From: Prillingera fragicola
Taxonomy: Eukaryota; Basidiomycota; Tremellomycetes; Trichosporonales; Trichosporonaceae
Length of the DNA: 64,000 nt
Reading direction: 5' to 3'
NCBI GenBank assembly: GCA_002335605.1
Contig: BEDY01000001.1
Coordinates: 2,728,001-2,792,000 of the forward strand
Shown: positions 46,834 to 57,914 of the stretch, piece after piece
Position numbering within the stretch: position 1 is the first letter of the stretch
Layout of the letters: every line of letters begins with the position of its first letter
Notes under the pieces: model-generated
What the model saw: the letters and a program-made list of their open reading frames with translations, nothing else
What the model was told of the DNA's origin: nothing
Databases searched by the model: none
Program-made: the position numbers and the translations under genes

Positions 46834-49425
46834 CTAGAGCGCACTGGCCGTCAACCGCCCAATCTCAAGCTCGAGCTCGGCGAGCGCGGCCGCCAGACTC
46901 CGCCCGTCGTCATACTTGCGCTGCGCATTAGCCTCGGCGATAAACTCCCTGCAAACGTCAGCCACGCCACTGCAGTCAAACTCACTCGAGCTGCGCCTGC
47001 TGCTCCAAAAGCGGCTGCAGGAGCCTCGCGACGTCTTCGGCCTTTTCCTCGCGCACGCCCTCGGCACGCAGCGCGTCCGGCAGCTTGGTCTCGACGACAA
47101 CCAGATTCTTCGCCTTGGCGGCCGCAGCCGCGCGTTGCAGCTTCGGCACGGCCTGCGCAGCCGTTATGGCCTTTGCGAGGAATTCGGCCGCTGATCGCGC
47201 CAGCGCGCCCTGGACCGTCGCCTGGCTCCCGCCCTCGGGGGCGGGCAGGGCGGCGAGGCGTTTGGCCAGCGCGTCATACCCGCCCAGCAGCGACATGAGC
47301 GACTTGTGCGTCCGGAGAAGACTGGGAGGGACCTCTGTTGCGTCGGGTTTGCGCGCGGCGGCGGCGACCTGCTCGTCGAGCTGGGGGAGGAGCGAGTCAA
47401 TCTCGTCCTGGGTGCTCCGGAGCGCGGCGTACAGGCGCGCAAACGCCGAGACGCGCGAGCGCTCGGCCATGATTTGCTTGCGCGAGACGACACTCCAGCA
47501 TTCCCGGCAGCACCGCACGCCCTTGACGGCCACCTCCATCGGCTGCTGCGGGAGCGGCGTCGTGCGGCCGTCCCCGTTCTCGGGGGTGTCGCTTAGGATC
47601 GAGCTGCTGCGTTCGCGCCCGACAACGCCGTTGCTCGGCAGAGGCAGGCGCTTGGCACGCCGGATGGGCGAAGTGTCCCCGCCGTGGCTGCCGCTGGTCG
47701 TCGAGGCGTGGTCGTCGGCGGCTTGGTCGAGGGACATCCAGCCGACAAACCCTTCGTCGACTTCTTCCCCGCGGAGCGTCTTCCAGTCCGCCACCAGTAG
47801 CAGCGAGCACTTTTCGCGGCGGGTCCCGGGGGGAAGACCGTTGGGGTCGTCTTCTGACGGAGGGGTGATTTGCATTTGTACCGAGAGCAGCGCGGGCGGT
47901 GTTGGCGGAAGGGAACAGACGATGCGGCCGCACAGGCGGCAGTGGTGCTTGCGCGTTGACAATGTGAATGAAGCCCTGGCCATCAGCCTCCTCTACCGCG
48001 GTCCTGCCACTCACTCGCATATCCTGCAGCGCTTGACGTCCGCGTCGTCCTCCCACTTGACAATCGTCTGCTCGGCCGCACGCTTGCGCGCCTCTTCCGG
48101 GCCCGGGCCGGTCGCCTTCTTGATGCCCTTCCAGACCTGCCCTGGCTTCATCGAGTCGAGCGCGTCCCCCATCAGCGACCTCCTGTTCGCGCGGCTCTTG
48201 ACACCCGCGACGCCAGCAGCAGCTCCACTCGCCATGGACGACAGCGAGAACGAGCTGCTGCTCGACCGCGGCATCCCGCCCGGCGGCACCTGCATCGCAG
48301 GGTTAAAGTGCAAGTCCACAATCTGCCGTCAGCAACTCGTCTAAACTCCAGCCTCACCTTTGCCCACCGCCGACTCAACCGTCCCTCCTCCTTATCCCTC
48401 TCCGCGCCCCTGCTCTTCCTCTCCTCGACAAACTCGGCCGTCCTATCCACCTTTACGCCACTGGGCTGAAAGCCAATCTTGTACGGCATGCCTGCATGCC
48501 TCACCCTCCCTCCCGCAACACCACCCACGGCCCCATGCGTGGAGCTGCTCGCACTGGGCGGGCCAGGCGAGTTGCCGTACCCCCCACTAGTGCCAGCCGA
48601 GTGCGAGCCCGTGCGGAGATGGACGTTGGTCGTCGAGTGCCGACGCGGCACGCCGCCCCTGTCCGGCGCCAGCTCCGTCGGCGCGTTGGACCACGAAGTG
48701 CGGTGCTGGGGTTCTGGCGGCTGGAGGGGGGACGAGGCGCGGTTGCTTCCTGCCGGGCTTGTGGAGGCGGCCGCGTCGTTGGAGGTGGGTGGGCCGAGCC
48801 GGCGGGCGTTGGACGGTGCGGCTGGGCGGCGGGGGGCCGGGGCGTCCCCGTTACTCTGGGTCGGGGACGGGGAGCGAACAATGCTGTTGCGATTACGGAC
48901 TGCCGGCCACTGCTGCCCTGGTCCACCTGCTGCGCCGTGCGCGGCCAATGTCCCGGGAGAGTCGGGCGGCGGTGACGTCGCGCTGATACTGTTGGGGCGC
49001 GAGTGGCCTGGCCGCTGGCCGCCAATGAGCCCGTTCACCTCCTGTCCTACTGTCGAGGCAACGTTGGCCACACCAGAGAGTGTGTTGGAGATGAACTCGC
49101 GCCCGCGCCCCTCGCCGCGCGGCGCCAAGGCAGACAGCCACTGCTGTGCGCGCTCGGCTGCTGCGGACGCTGCGCCGCTCGCAGACGCCGACGACTGTGA
49201 GCGTTGTCTGTTGAGGGATGGGCGGTGTGGAGAGGTCGTGAATGCCGAGGGGGATACCGCAGTGTTGGGAAAGTTTGCGCTTGTAGGTGTTGTCCCAGGT
49301 GAAGCTACGGATGGTCGTGCTGGATTTGAAGCTATAGAGGATGTGCGTCCTGCTGCTTGACCGAATGCCCGCCCTGGTGGTATGCTGCTCTGCGCGCCGG
49401 CTTGGGCGTGAGAGTGCGTTGCCAT
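46834..49425 (-). CDS. FYVE-domain protein, Vac1/Pep7 (rabenosyn-5)-like Rab5 effector
   Basis: Endosomal tether binding PI3P and Rab5 in this family. ATG at 49423-49425 opens a ~350-residue Ser/Ala/Pro-rich N-terminal region. The FYVE motif is ASFTLSTRKHHCRLCGRIVC (R-K-HHC-x2-CG) and its last zinc pair is much later, GVRCCRECWSVVS. Between them lies a ~130-residue insert, so the zinc finger is split by a long loop, as known for Vac1-type FYVE domains. C-terminal helices (AFARLYAALRSTQDEIDSLL, ARLLQPLLEQQAQLE) and the last exon EFIAEANAQRKYDDGRSLAA contain the Rab-binding hairpin-like segment. Introns lie near 46.95, 47.98-48.01 and 48.31-48.36 kb. The stop is TAG at 46834-46836. The gene for its likely partner Rab5 lies at 57.9 kb. 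Confidence 0.8.
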
Positions 49426-49667
49426 TGGGGCGTGTAGTGTGAGCGACTAGAGATGGATATGATGGAGACAAGTGCAGGATGAGCAATGGCATGGGGGGTG
49501 GCCACGCACAGCAGCAGCAGCAGTGGTGGTCGATGGGGGCGCAGGTGGTGGTGCCTGGGCGGTGGCACTTGTCCCTGAACCCACTTTTGGCTGGAATCTG
49601 ACCTCCACCTCTTGCATGTTTTTCTACTCTCCGTCTCTCATCTCTCATCTCACATCTCTACTCAACC

Positions 49668-50021
49668 ATGGGCCGCTCAGCAAAGCTCATGAAGCGTCCG
49701 ACGCAAAAGCAAAAGTCGGCATCAAAGATTGCTAAAGAAGCCAGCAAGCCACTGGCAAAGCAAGAGTACAAGCCCCAGCCTGTCGTCGAGCAGGACGAAG
49801 ACGAGCCAGCACAGAGCAATCCCAAGCACAAGAAGCGCAAGATGTTGAGGGCCAAGGCCGAGCAGAAAGTTGGTCCTGCAGAGAGGAGCCTGGCTAACAA
49901 GGCAGAAGAACAAGACTCAGTAGGCCGCCACGACGTTTGCCAGCCTCACTGGCCAGTAGCACTATCAATTGTACAGCCCCGCCCACCTTGGCACACGCAT
50001 ACCCATATCCCTAATGCATAG
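49668..50021 (+). CDS. Small basic protein (MGRSAK start), unknown function
   Basis: ATG 49668 gives MGRSAKLMKRPTQKQKSASK, then Lys-rich sequence with KHKKRKMLRAKAEQKVG and ERSLANKAEEQDS. The single frame ends at TAG 50019-50021, but the last ~30 residues (HTHTHIPNA) look like 3' UTR, so an unseen intron or an earlier end is possible. Short fungal proteins that begin MGRSAK with this composition are probably nucleolar or ribosome-biogenesis related; that is inference from composition. It ends 19 nt from the convergent methyltransferase gene. Confidence 0.55.
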   Translation: MGRSAKLMKRPTQKQKSASKIAKEASKPLAKQEYKPQPVVEQDEDEPAQSNPKHKKRKMLRAKAEQKVGPAERSLANKAEEQDSVGRHDVCQPHWPVALSIVQPRPPWHTHTHIPNA

Positions 50022-50040
50022 CACAACGTACAACAACGTC

Positions 50041-51235
50041 TTAAATCTTTGTCGCCTTGGCCTGGAGCCAGATACGGTACATTTTCAGCTGCTCCTTGCG
50101 GTTGACGAGCAGACGCCTGTCCTCTGCCAGCTGGTGAATGTTGAACATGCTGCCCTCGCCGCCGCCAAGGGGAGGAGCAGTCATGAGACTCTCCATCTCG
50201 TCCTTTTCGAAAAAGTAGACACGCGTGCCGTCGCCGCGAATGTAAAAGTGGGGCACGTCGAGCAGGCGCTCCTTTTTGATACGCAGCTGGGCGAGGTCGT
50301 GGCGCGCATAGTCGCGGAGGCAGAGGAGGCCGCCGGGCTTGAGCGCGGTCCAGATGTTGTGCATCGCCTGCTCCCACTCGTTGGGGTGGAGCGCCGACAG
50401 CACGTAGATGGCAGAAAGCACGTCGACGGATCCGGGCTCAACGCCCTCGGGCAGGCAGTATGTGACCCCAGAGTCTGCGGCCGGCTTCTGCGTAATGTCC
50501 CACACCGAGGCGTGCATCACGCCGAGACCGTGCTCGGCCTTGGGAAACATGGCACTCGACTTGACGACCTTGACGGCCGAGGGCGCATAGTCGGTCGCGA
50601 AGATGGTAAGGTCGGGGTTCTCGTTGTGCATGAGCAGGGGGAAGACAGTGTTGCCGGCACCGCAGCCGACCTCGAGAATGGTCTTGGGTCCAGCGTCGGC
50701 CTCGAGACACGAGACCATCTCGGGGAACTCGAGGGGGAGCCATCGCCGGTTCTTGAAGAACTGGTCCGCGTGGCGAGAGTAGAACTTGTCCCAGAACGCA
50801 GCGGGGCGCGCATTGTAGTCGGCTGTTGGGTGAGCCTTGGCAGACACACAATCACCTACTGGTCTTGTCCTGGGGGACGGGGCTCGCGCGGTGCTTCTCC
50901 ATAATCTCGGCAGCGCGCTCGTCAAAGTCATCAGGCAGCTCGGCGTGGTCCCTGGTCTGTCAGGCCGGCACAGCGCACGCTACTCACCAGGCATTGTTGC
51001 TCCAGACATCATCCGCCTCTCCCAGCTTGCGCGCACCAAACGACACGTCACGAGGAGGGCCATCCGGTTTCAACCACTTGTCAATGACCGACGCCGGCGC
51101 ACGCTGCTGCGAGGGTCCGGCCTCGGCGTCAATGTCGGTTGGAGGAATCGGGGCTTGCTGCTCGGCCGGGACGGCCTGCAAGGGAGCGGATGCCTCTGCG
51201 GCGACCGCGGCTGCTGCGGAGGGGGTGGTAGACAT
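50041..51235 (-). CDS. tRNA N3-methylcytidine methyltransferase (Trm140/METTL2-6 type)
   Basis: Makes m3C32 in the anticodon loop of tRNA-Thr/Ser using S-adenosylmethionine. The start is taken at 51235 (MSTTPSAAAAVAAEA). An in-frame ATG at 51286 would add MLVRLRTIAPTHHLRAA, an Arg-rich presequence. Conserved blocks are IDKWLKPDGPPRDVSFGARK, DYNARPAAFWDKFYSRHADQ and FFKNRRWLPLEFPEM. They continue with the SAM-binding ILEVGCGAGNTVFPLL, IFATDYAPSAVKVV, LSAIYVLSALHPNEW, LKPGGLLCLRDYARHDLAQL and YFIRGDGTRVYFF-type sequence. It ends QLKMYRIWLQAKATKI, stop TAA 50041-50043. Two introns (near 50.82-50.86 and 50.96-50.99 kb). The length of ~370 residues is normal for METTL2-type enzymes and lacks the Abp140 actin-binding part. 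Confidence 0.9.
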
Positions 51236-51945
51236 TGCTGCTCTTAGATGGTGAGTTGGGGCTATGGTTCGAAGGCGAACGAGCATTCGCTGGGTTGTTG
51301 GTGAAGAGCAATAACAATTCGGGCCGGTCAGCTTGTAAAAGTTGACCATTCTTTGACCTCCACCGGGTGTGTGCCGCGTGCTGTGTGCATGGGCCGGGGC
51401 TGAGGGGAGAGAGGCGGGATCAATTACTGGAAGTAGCTGATTAGGATGATCAGGCACTTGAATTAGAAAGTATTTCTAATCCACGTTTCAATTGCAGTCT
51501 TGCACACCCTGGGGCCCAGCATGCATGTGATTCTGCAGTTGCCGCAGCTGTCCTCTGCCTGCGACTGGCTGCTAGGCCACTGCCGCAACCTGCATCGGTG
51601 ATGGACGGCCAAATACCACGTGGATTAGATTCCGCGTACTCCAAGCACTCTACGGAGCTGCTCGGCCTGCCTCGGCCGACCAGGGACGGGTGTCAGGGTG
51701 TGCACGGTCAGTGTCTCGCCCTGCCACACTGCGCCCTGCCAGCTGCAGCAGCCCAGGCATGCGAGCCGAGGGGCGCAATCTTGCACCCAGGACACTGTGT
51801 GGGCAGCAGCTGCCACTGCCGCAACCCACGCTGTGGCCGTCATCGCCCTCGCATCTCATCCTCCTCTTTCATTTCTTTCATCCTCTCGTCTGCTCAATCT
51901 CCCCCCCCGGCCCGTCTCTCTCATCCCCCTCCACTCCACCCCATC
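51236..51945. promoter_or_regulatory. Divergent promoter between the tRNA methyltransferase and IDH1
   Basis: About 700 nt. The 100 nt before the IDH1 ATG are strongly CT-rich with a C8 run (51901-51908), as in leaders of other highly expressed genes here. Small frames on both strands are not convincing. Confidence 0.5.
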
Positions 51946-53322
51946 ATGTTCACCAACTCTGTCCGCGCTTCGGCCTCGGGCGCCATCCGCTCGGCTGCTC
52001 GTGCTCAGGTGAGTAGCTCTTGTGCCAAGCGCCGACGCCGCCGCGCTGGATCACAACACAAATTTGCCGACATTGTCACTGACACCCATCCTCTTGCAGC
52101 GTGTGCCCATTGCTCGCTCCATGGCTTCGGTCGCAGAGGAGAACCGTCTCCCTTCCAAGTTTGGTGGTGAGTGTGCATTGCATGTGATGCTTGAGGTGCC
52201 GGGCAAGGTTGCATGACGACGCGGAGTCTGTCCCGCACCTTGACTTGCTGTGGCGCCGAGCTCGCGTCAATATGACAAACAAACGAGCACTGCGCTGACG
52301 TCCCTCTTGGCAAGTACACTGTGACTCTGATTCCCGGTGACGGTATCGGTACCGAGGTCGCCAACTCTGTCAAGGAGACCTTTGAGGCTCTCAAGGTTCC
52401 CGTCGAGTGGGAGCAGTACGACGTTTCGGGTGACAAGGGCGGCAGCGACCAGCTCTTCCAGGAGGCCATGGAGAGCTTGAAGAGGAACAAGGTCGGACTC
52501 AAGGGTATTCTCTACACCCCCATGGCCCAGTCTGGCCACACCTCGTGGAACGTTGCCATGCGTCAGGCCCTCGACATTTACTCGTCGGTCGTCGTCTGCA
52601 AGACCCTCCCCGGCTTCCCCACCCGCCACAAGGACGTCGACTTTGCCATTATCCGTGAGAACACTGAGGGAGAGTACTCGGGTCTCGAGCACCAGTCGTA
52701 CCCCGGTGTCGTCGAGTCGCTCAAGGTCACCACCCGCGCCAAGGCTGAGCGCATTGCCCGCTTTGCCTTTGACTTTGCCATCAAGAACAACCGCAAGAAG
52801 GTTACCTGCGTCCACAAGGCCAACATTATGAAGCTCGGTGACGGTCTCTTCCTCAACACCTGCAAGCGCGTCGCCGAGGAGGAGTACGGCCACACTGGCA
52901 TCAAGTTTGACCAGATGATTGTCGACAACGCCTCGATGCAGCTCGTCTCCAAGCCCCAGCAGTTTGACGTCGTCGTCCTCCCCAACCTGTACGGTAACAT
53001 TATCTCCAACATTGGTGCCGCCCTCGTCGGTGGCCCCGGTGTCGTCCCCGGCTGCAACTTTGGTCGCGAGTACGCCCTCTTTGAGCCCGGATGCCGTCAC
53101 ATTGGCAAGGACATTGCCGGCAAGAACAAGGCCAACCCCACCGCCCTCCTCCTCTCCTCCACCATGCTCCTCCGCCACCTCGGCCTCGACGAGCAGGCCA
53201 ACACCATCGCTTCGGCCGTCTACGACGTTATCGCATCGGGCAAGCACGCCACCGCCGACATTGGCGGCACCACCTCGACCACCGACTTTACCAAGGCCGT
53301 CCTCGCCAAGGCCATGGCTTAA
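51946..53322 (+). CDS. IDH1: NAD-dependent isocitrate dehydrogenase, regulatory-type subunit 1, mitochondrial
   Basis: TCA-cycle oxidation of isocitrate to 2-oxoglutarate as a heteromer with Idh2 in the matrix. Exon 1 (51946-52008) encodes the presequence MFTNSVRASASGAIRSAARA. Intron 52009-52099 leads to exon 2 (to 52166, LPSKFGG), and the long last exon carries VTLIPGDGIGTEVANSVKET, ENTEGEYSGLEHQSYPGVVE, HKANIMKLGDGLFLNTC, LVSKPQQFDVVVLPNLYGNI and ADIGGTTSTTDF, stop TAA 53320-53322. Intron 2 is odd: the GTGAGT donor at 52167 needs an in-frame exon starting GCAAGTAC at 52310, and the preceding bases are TTG rather than AG. The classic fungal GGKYTVTLIPGDG sequence argues for that join. Confidence 0.93.
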
Positions 53323-53468
53323 ATAAGCAGTATAGTCTATAAACCCACCCACCCACAACCCCCTTTTTAAACTAAAATTCGGATGACAGTGTAGCATGCA
53401 TATGTCAGGTCTAGCCTGAAACCCCCAGATATCTCAACTGACCACCGTGTCTACTGTCTAGAGCCTCC

Positions 53469-54777
53469 TCACAAGGCCAGCTTCTCCAGCACGGAGCTCG
53501 TACCGTCCACGGTGCCCTTTTCGTTCGGCAACCGCAAGACTTCCACCTTGCGACCGAGTCCAGGCCACGGCTTGCCAGTGACGCGCGACGACGACCGGCG
53601 GACCAATAACGGCGGGGTCGTGGTTGACGGAGCAGGCGCAGGCGACGTGGGGGAAGGTGAGGCGCTGGACGCGTGCGCCATCTTGCCCAGGGTGTGGTAG
53701 ACAAAGTTTGGGTCTGTCAGCGGTGAGAGGTCGTCGGGTTTCTCGAGGCGCTGCACTGTCAGTGACAACTAGCTGGGGGGAAGACTCACGCGCTTGACAT
53801 CGTCATAGTCTGCCTCGAGACCTGAGGACTCGCGGATGATCTCGCCTGAACCAAACTCGTGATACATCCGTACATCGTAGATGCGGAAGAGGACATTGTC
53901 GACGCGGACAAACAGGCGTGAGAGAACGAAGAAGGAATGAGGCATGACACGCTGTGGGTGTGAGCTCTGGCCGTGTAGTTAAACTCACTATGCGGACGTT
54001 CAGGATCGACTCGCCGTTGTCATGCAGCTCGTCCTCAAACAGTGAGACGTCGTCGTAGTAGAGAATCCGGTCGAGGACAGGGTCCTGCCTCGCCAAGAGC
54101 GTTAGAGGAATCTCGTGCGTCTCTGACGGCTCAAACGTCTGGCAATCAGCATCACGCTCCAGCTCAATGAATGGGCACGCACATGTGGGCCGTCGACCTC
54201 TCCGCCGTACGTCGTCGAGTAGGTCCAGTCGTGCGGGCGCACTGGCTTGGTGCTGAGGGGCACATCCCACTCGTTGGTCATTGCTCTTCCTCGTCAGCAA
54301 TCAGCCCAGCAAGTTGGCAAGCTTACCGTCCCTTGCTCCACTGTTCTGCCATTGAAACCAACACGCCGCCGCCCACACGCTCCTCCCAGCCCTCTCCCGT
54401 CGCCACCCCGGCGAGCGCGCCCAGCGAGTGAAACTTGATGAGTGTGTCGCGCGTCAAGTCCACGCTCGTCGAGCCGGCACCAGCACCAGCATTGTAAGCG
54501 AGGGTGAGCGTGTTGTTGCCAAAGGTCATCTCAGGAAGTGGGAGTTTCAAAGCCTTCTCCGCACTTGGCTGGTTAGTGCACTTTTCTTCCAAGCAGTTAC
54601 AAGAAACACTCACGCGTCAATCTCCTTGCCGTTGAGAATAGGCTTCTTGCAGCTCGAAATGGTCCACTGGCCAATCTGGATGACGCTGCCGTGCCGTCCT
54701 TCCTGGACAGTGTACTGTGGTCCAAGGGCTGCTGCTGGTGGCATTGCAGCTGCCTGAGCTGCTGGGAAATTGCTCAT
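53469..54777 (-). CDS. TIP41-like protein (PP2A/TOR pathway regulator)
   Basis: Partner of Tap42/TIPRL-type PP2A regulation downstream of TOR. ATG at 54775-54777 (MSNFPAAQ); an in-frame ATG at 54825 is a less likely alternative. Family blocks in order: IQIGQWTISSCKKPILNGKE, LPEMTFGNNTLTLAYN, KPVRPHDWTYSTTYGGEV, then RILYYDDVSLFEDELHDNGE, RVMPHSFFVLSRLFVRVDNV and FRIYDVRMYHEFGSGEIIRE. The C-terminal ~100 residues (SSASPSPTSPAPAPSTT) are a disordered extension beyond the usual domain. Introns near 53.76-53.79, 53.95-53.98, 54.14-54.18, 54.28-54.33 and 54.56-54.61 kb. Stop TGA 53469-53471. Confidence 0.92.
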
Positions 54778-55365
54778 GATAAAGGTGTGGATAGAGTCCA
54801 AGTGGATCAGTGGAAGCGACGACAACTATCTCCTTGTCCTTGTGCGTCATGCCGGGAGTATTTCCTCGTGGCCGAGGATTGTAGGCTGAGTGGCAAACCA
54901 AGTGGCACGGCAGCCGAGGTCGTTGTATGCTACTCTTGCGTTTGCTAGTTGTATATCAATGCTGCTGTAGAAAGAAGCAGATACAGAACTAATCCAATGT
55001 TCCGTTTGTTGATCTAATCTGCGGGTGCTGACGCGAGCCATTAAGCGTGTCATTGGCACCTCACACCTGATCGTATCCTGCCAATCCATCAACAATGGCA
55101 TCGTGACAGTCACCACCTGCCCAGCCCATTCATCTTTGATGTAATCATTGCGGCCTCTCCCCAAGAACCTCTCTAGATTGTTGGTTGGACTTTTATCCAA
55201 GCCGCAAGCGCGTAGCTCCCTCCTGGCTCACCACCGCGTCCTCGCGTCAGCCACGATCCTCTGAACCATCTCCGGTTGTAGATGGTTTTATCATCGTTCA
55301 AAGCCAACGTTATAGACTTCATATAACCAAGTAACACAGCTGTATCCACTGGTAATGCATACAAG
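54778..55365. other. Intergenic region, TIP41 promoter and 3' flank of the RNA-binding gene
   Basis: 588 nt, no supported gene; moderately AT-rich around 54940-55020 and 55260-55340. Confidence 0.5.
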
Positions 55366-57492
55366 CTACTGTCTTCCCAGCATGGCCAGCAACGACCCAA
55401 CGTCACTCCCACTCTTGGGATCGTACCCGTCTTGCCTCGGCTGCGGGGTGTATCCTGGCGCCTGCTGATGTGCCGGCTGGTGAGGCGGGGCGTCACGGCC
55501 GTAGCCTTGCTGAGGGGGTTGGTGCTGTGGTGTGTAGCCTGGCTGAGGTGGGGTATACCCCGGCTTTTGCTGCTGGAGAATCGCAAGCACTGATGGCGGG
55601 AGGGAAGACGGTGCTGGCGGTGATGCTGACGGAGGTGGAGGGTAGGGTGGCTGTGAGTATGGTGCTGGTGCAGGAGGATAGGCTGGTGCAGGTGGTGCTG
55701 CAGGAGGGTAGGGTGCTGAGCCATAGCCCGGAGCTGAAGGTCTGCCGTAGCCTGCCGACGGTGACAGAGACGGTGGCGGTGGGTGCTGGTAAGGTGCAGG
55801 AGGGTAGGGTGGCTGCTGAGGAGGAGGAGGCGCATAAGCTGGCTGCTGGGGAGGTGGGGGGTACGATTGAGCAGGAGGAGGGTACGATTGAGCAGGAGGA
55901 GGGTAAGGTGGGTAGTGCGTTGACGCTGCTGGCGCCGATGGCGGAGCCGGTGCGAGTGATGCCACATTGCCCAGTGACGTTAGCAGATCCTGCACCTTAC
56001 GGGCCTCTTGCAGGCGACCGGCAGGGACGGGCGGCTCATCGCGGCGCGTGTCACTGAAGCGGCGCGAGGGGCCGTTACGGTCATCCCGATATCCTCCACT
56101 GTCGCGACGGTCCCGGTCTCCCCGGTCATCATATCGCCCAGGAGGGCCAGAGGACTGACTGCCATAAGACGAGCGACGCGGATCGCTCGAGTTGGAGCTC
56201 TGACGGTGTGGTGGGAGACCGCGTCCAGTCATGGTCTGCTGAGAAGTCTGATCGGCCACAACGGGATCACTTGTTCGTCAGTGACAAAAACATGTACACA
56301 CGTACGGGTTGACAGTCTCTCCAACGTCCCAGATGAACTCCATTTCGAGCGTGCCACCCATGAAACTCTGACCACTCATGCGATCATGAAAGTCGACGGC
56401 TGCGCGGCTGTCATAGTACTCCACGATGCGTTTCCTGGCCGTCAGTATGAAAAGAAAAAGCCAGACACGCCAGACTTACTCAGGATAACCACATGTCCTG
56501 ATCGATTTGATGGCACCTGAACGCTCAGCCTCCCTTGACAGCTCGTGCTCCTCCAGCATGCGACGGGGATGCAAAGTGACCATGAGCGAGCCTTGGTTCT
56601 TCTCCCTGTCGCATGGTCCTTCCTGATCGTGATCCTTTGGGAGACTAAAGTGAACGTCGATGGGCCTGAAGAACAACTTTGACCCCATCATTCCTTTGCG
56701 AGCTGCTTCGGCTGCGCGCACGTCATACTGCAGGGTTGGCAGAGCTCACGACCAGACCACTTACAAAGGTCACAAAGACCATGCCTCGTCGCTGAATGAC
56801 ATCATACCACTCTTTGATCTCGCCATAGGCGGCAAATTGGGCTTGAAATTCTGAAGAGACAGTCTCATACTGGCACATTAGCAGGCCGAATCGCCACCTT
56901 GACGCACAGCTACGTTGCGAATGAACAGCGTCCTGGAGACACGCTCACGCGCCAGTCGCTCGAGCCGCACCTCCTCGGTCGGAGCGTCGCGAGTTTGAAC
57001 AGGAAGACGAAACGAACGGCCAGCGGGACCTGCGTGTGTGAGAACCAGAGCGTCGCTCAAAAGGCTAAGGGTGCGACTGTAGTTGCTGAGGGGGTTTCTC
57101 ACGCCAGCAATGTCCATGATGCAGCTCTCACGCGCCGCACCCTTCCGAACCTCTTCGCCGCAGCAAACAACGGGCTTACCAGTGCCATGTTCGTCGTGGC
57201 TGTCACGACCATATCCTGCTTGCGGCGGTCGACTATCTCGCGAGTCTGGGCCACCCACGCCTCCTCCTCCTCCTCGGCGACCTCCTCGTCCTCCCCTTCG
57301 TCCGCGACCACCACCTGCATCGTAACCATGTGAGCCACCAAGCTGACCATAGCCCTGATCGTTGTGTCCTCCCCGATGTTTTGGACCGGGCACCTCATAC
57401 GGACGAAACTGACGCTGGGCGGGACCGGGGCGTCCTGACGCTGGCGGACGACCTGCACCTCCACGACCTTGATACGGGGGCCGAAAGCTCAT
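55366..57492 (-). CDS. Mei2-like RNA-binding protein with two RRMs and a Pro/Gln/Tyr-rich tail
   Basis: ATG at 57490-57492 (MSFRPPYQGRGGAGRP). An RGG-rich N-terminus (GRGRRGGRGGRRGGGGG) precedes RRM1: SRTLFIRNVAV (RNP2), intron, FQAQFAAYGEIKEWYDVIQR, RGMVFVTFYDVRAAE (RNP1), then the Mei2-family signature PIDVHFSLPKDHD and EKNQGSLMVTL leading into RRM2 (EAERSGAIKSIRTCGYPEKR; IVEYYDSRAAVDFHDRM). The C-terminal ~290 residues are low-complexity, with repeated YPPPAQS and PGYTPQ units and a helix RLQEARKVQDLLTSLGNVAS, stop TAG 55366-55368. The third C-terminal RRM of true Mei2 proteins is not present. Introns near 57.02-57.20, 56.87-56.92, 56.73-56.77, 56.42-56.48 and 56.25-56.31 kb. Confidence 0.82.
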
Positions 57493-57914
57493 ACTGATGC
57501 GCGACCGTGTTCTCAACAATGGGCAAGATACTCAGGCTGACGAGGATGGAGAAGGACAACCTGAGCGAGACGCGAGGCAAATGACAATGCTGATCTCTGA
57601 ACCAAAGGAAACAAGCCTTGGTTACGAGTCTGAGCGAGCTGTTGTTCTGTGCGTTTGGTTGATGTAAATGCTGTTGTGAGTGAGAATGTGGAGGAAAGGC
57701 AAAGTGAGTGACGGTTCGATGGAGGATGGGCGCTCGAGTTCGGCGGCCGTCAGGACCCGTTCCTGACCAAATGCCAATAGCGGAATCAAATATTATTTAC
57801 ACTGCCTCATTGTTATTGACTTGTATTTCCTAATCCAGCACATTGTTCTGCATCGCACACTTCGACCATTGTTCGCCACCCACTGATAGACTGCATACAA
57901 CAATACGCATCGAC
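57493..57914. promoter_or_regulatory. Divergent promoter between the Mei2-like gene and Rab5
   Basis: 422 nt without a gene. An AT-rich core occurs at about 57785-57830. Confidence 0.5.

Noticed and set aside
52267..53397. 376-codon open frame antisense to IDH1
   Set aside because: Mirror of the codon bias of a highly expressed gene; Val/Gly/Leu-rich with no motifs, fully inside the IDH1 coding exon.
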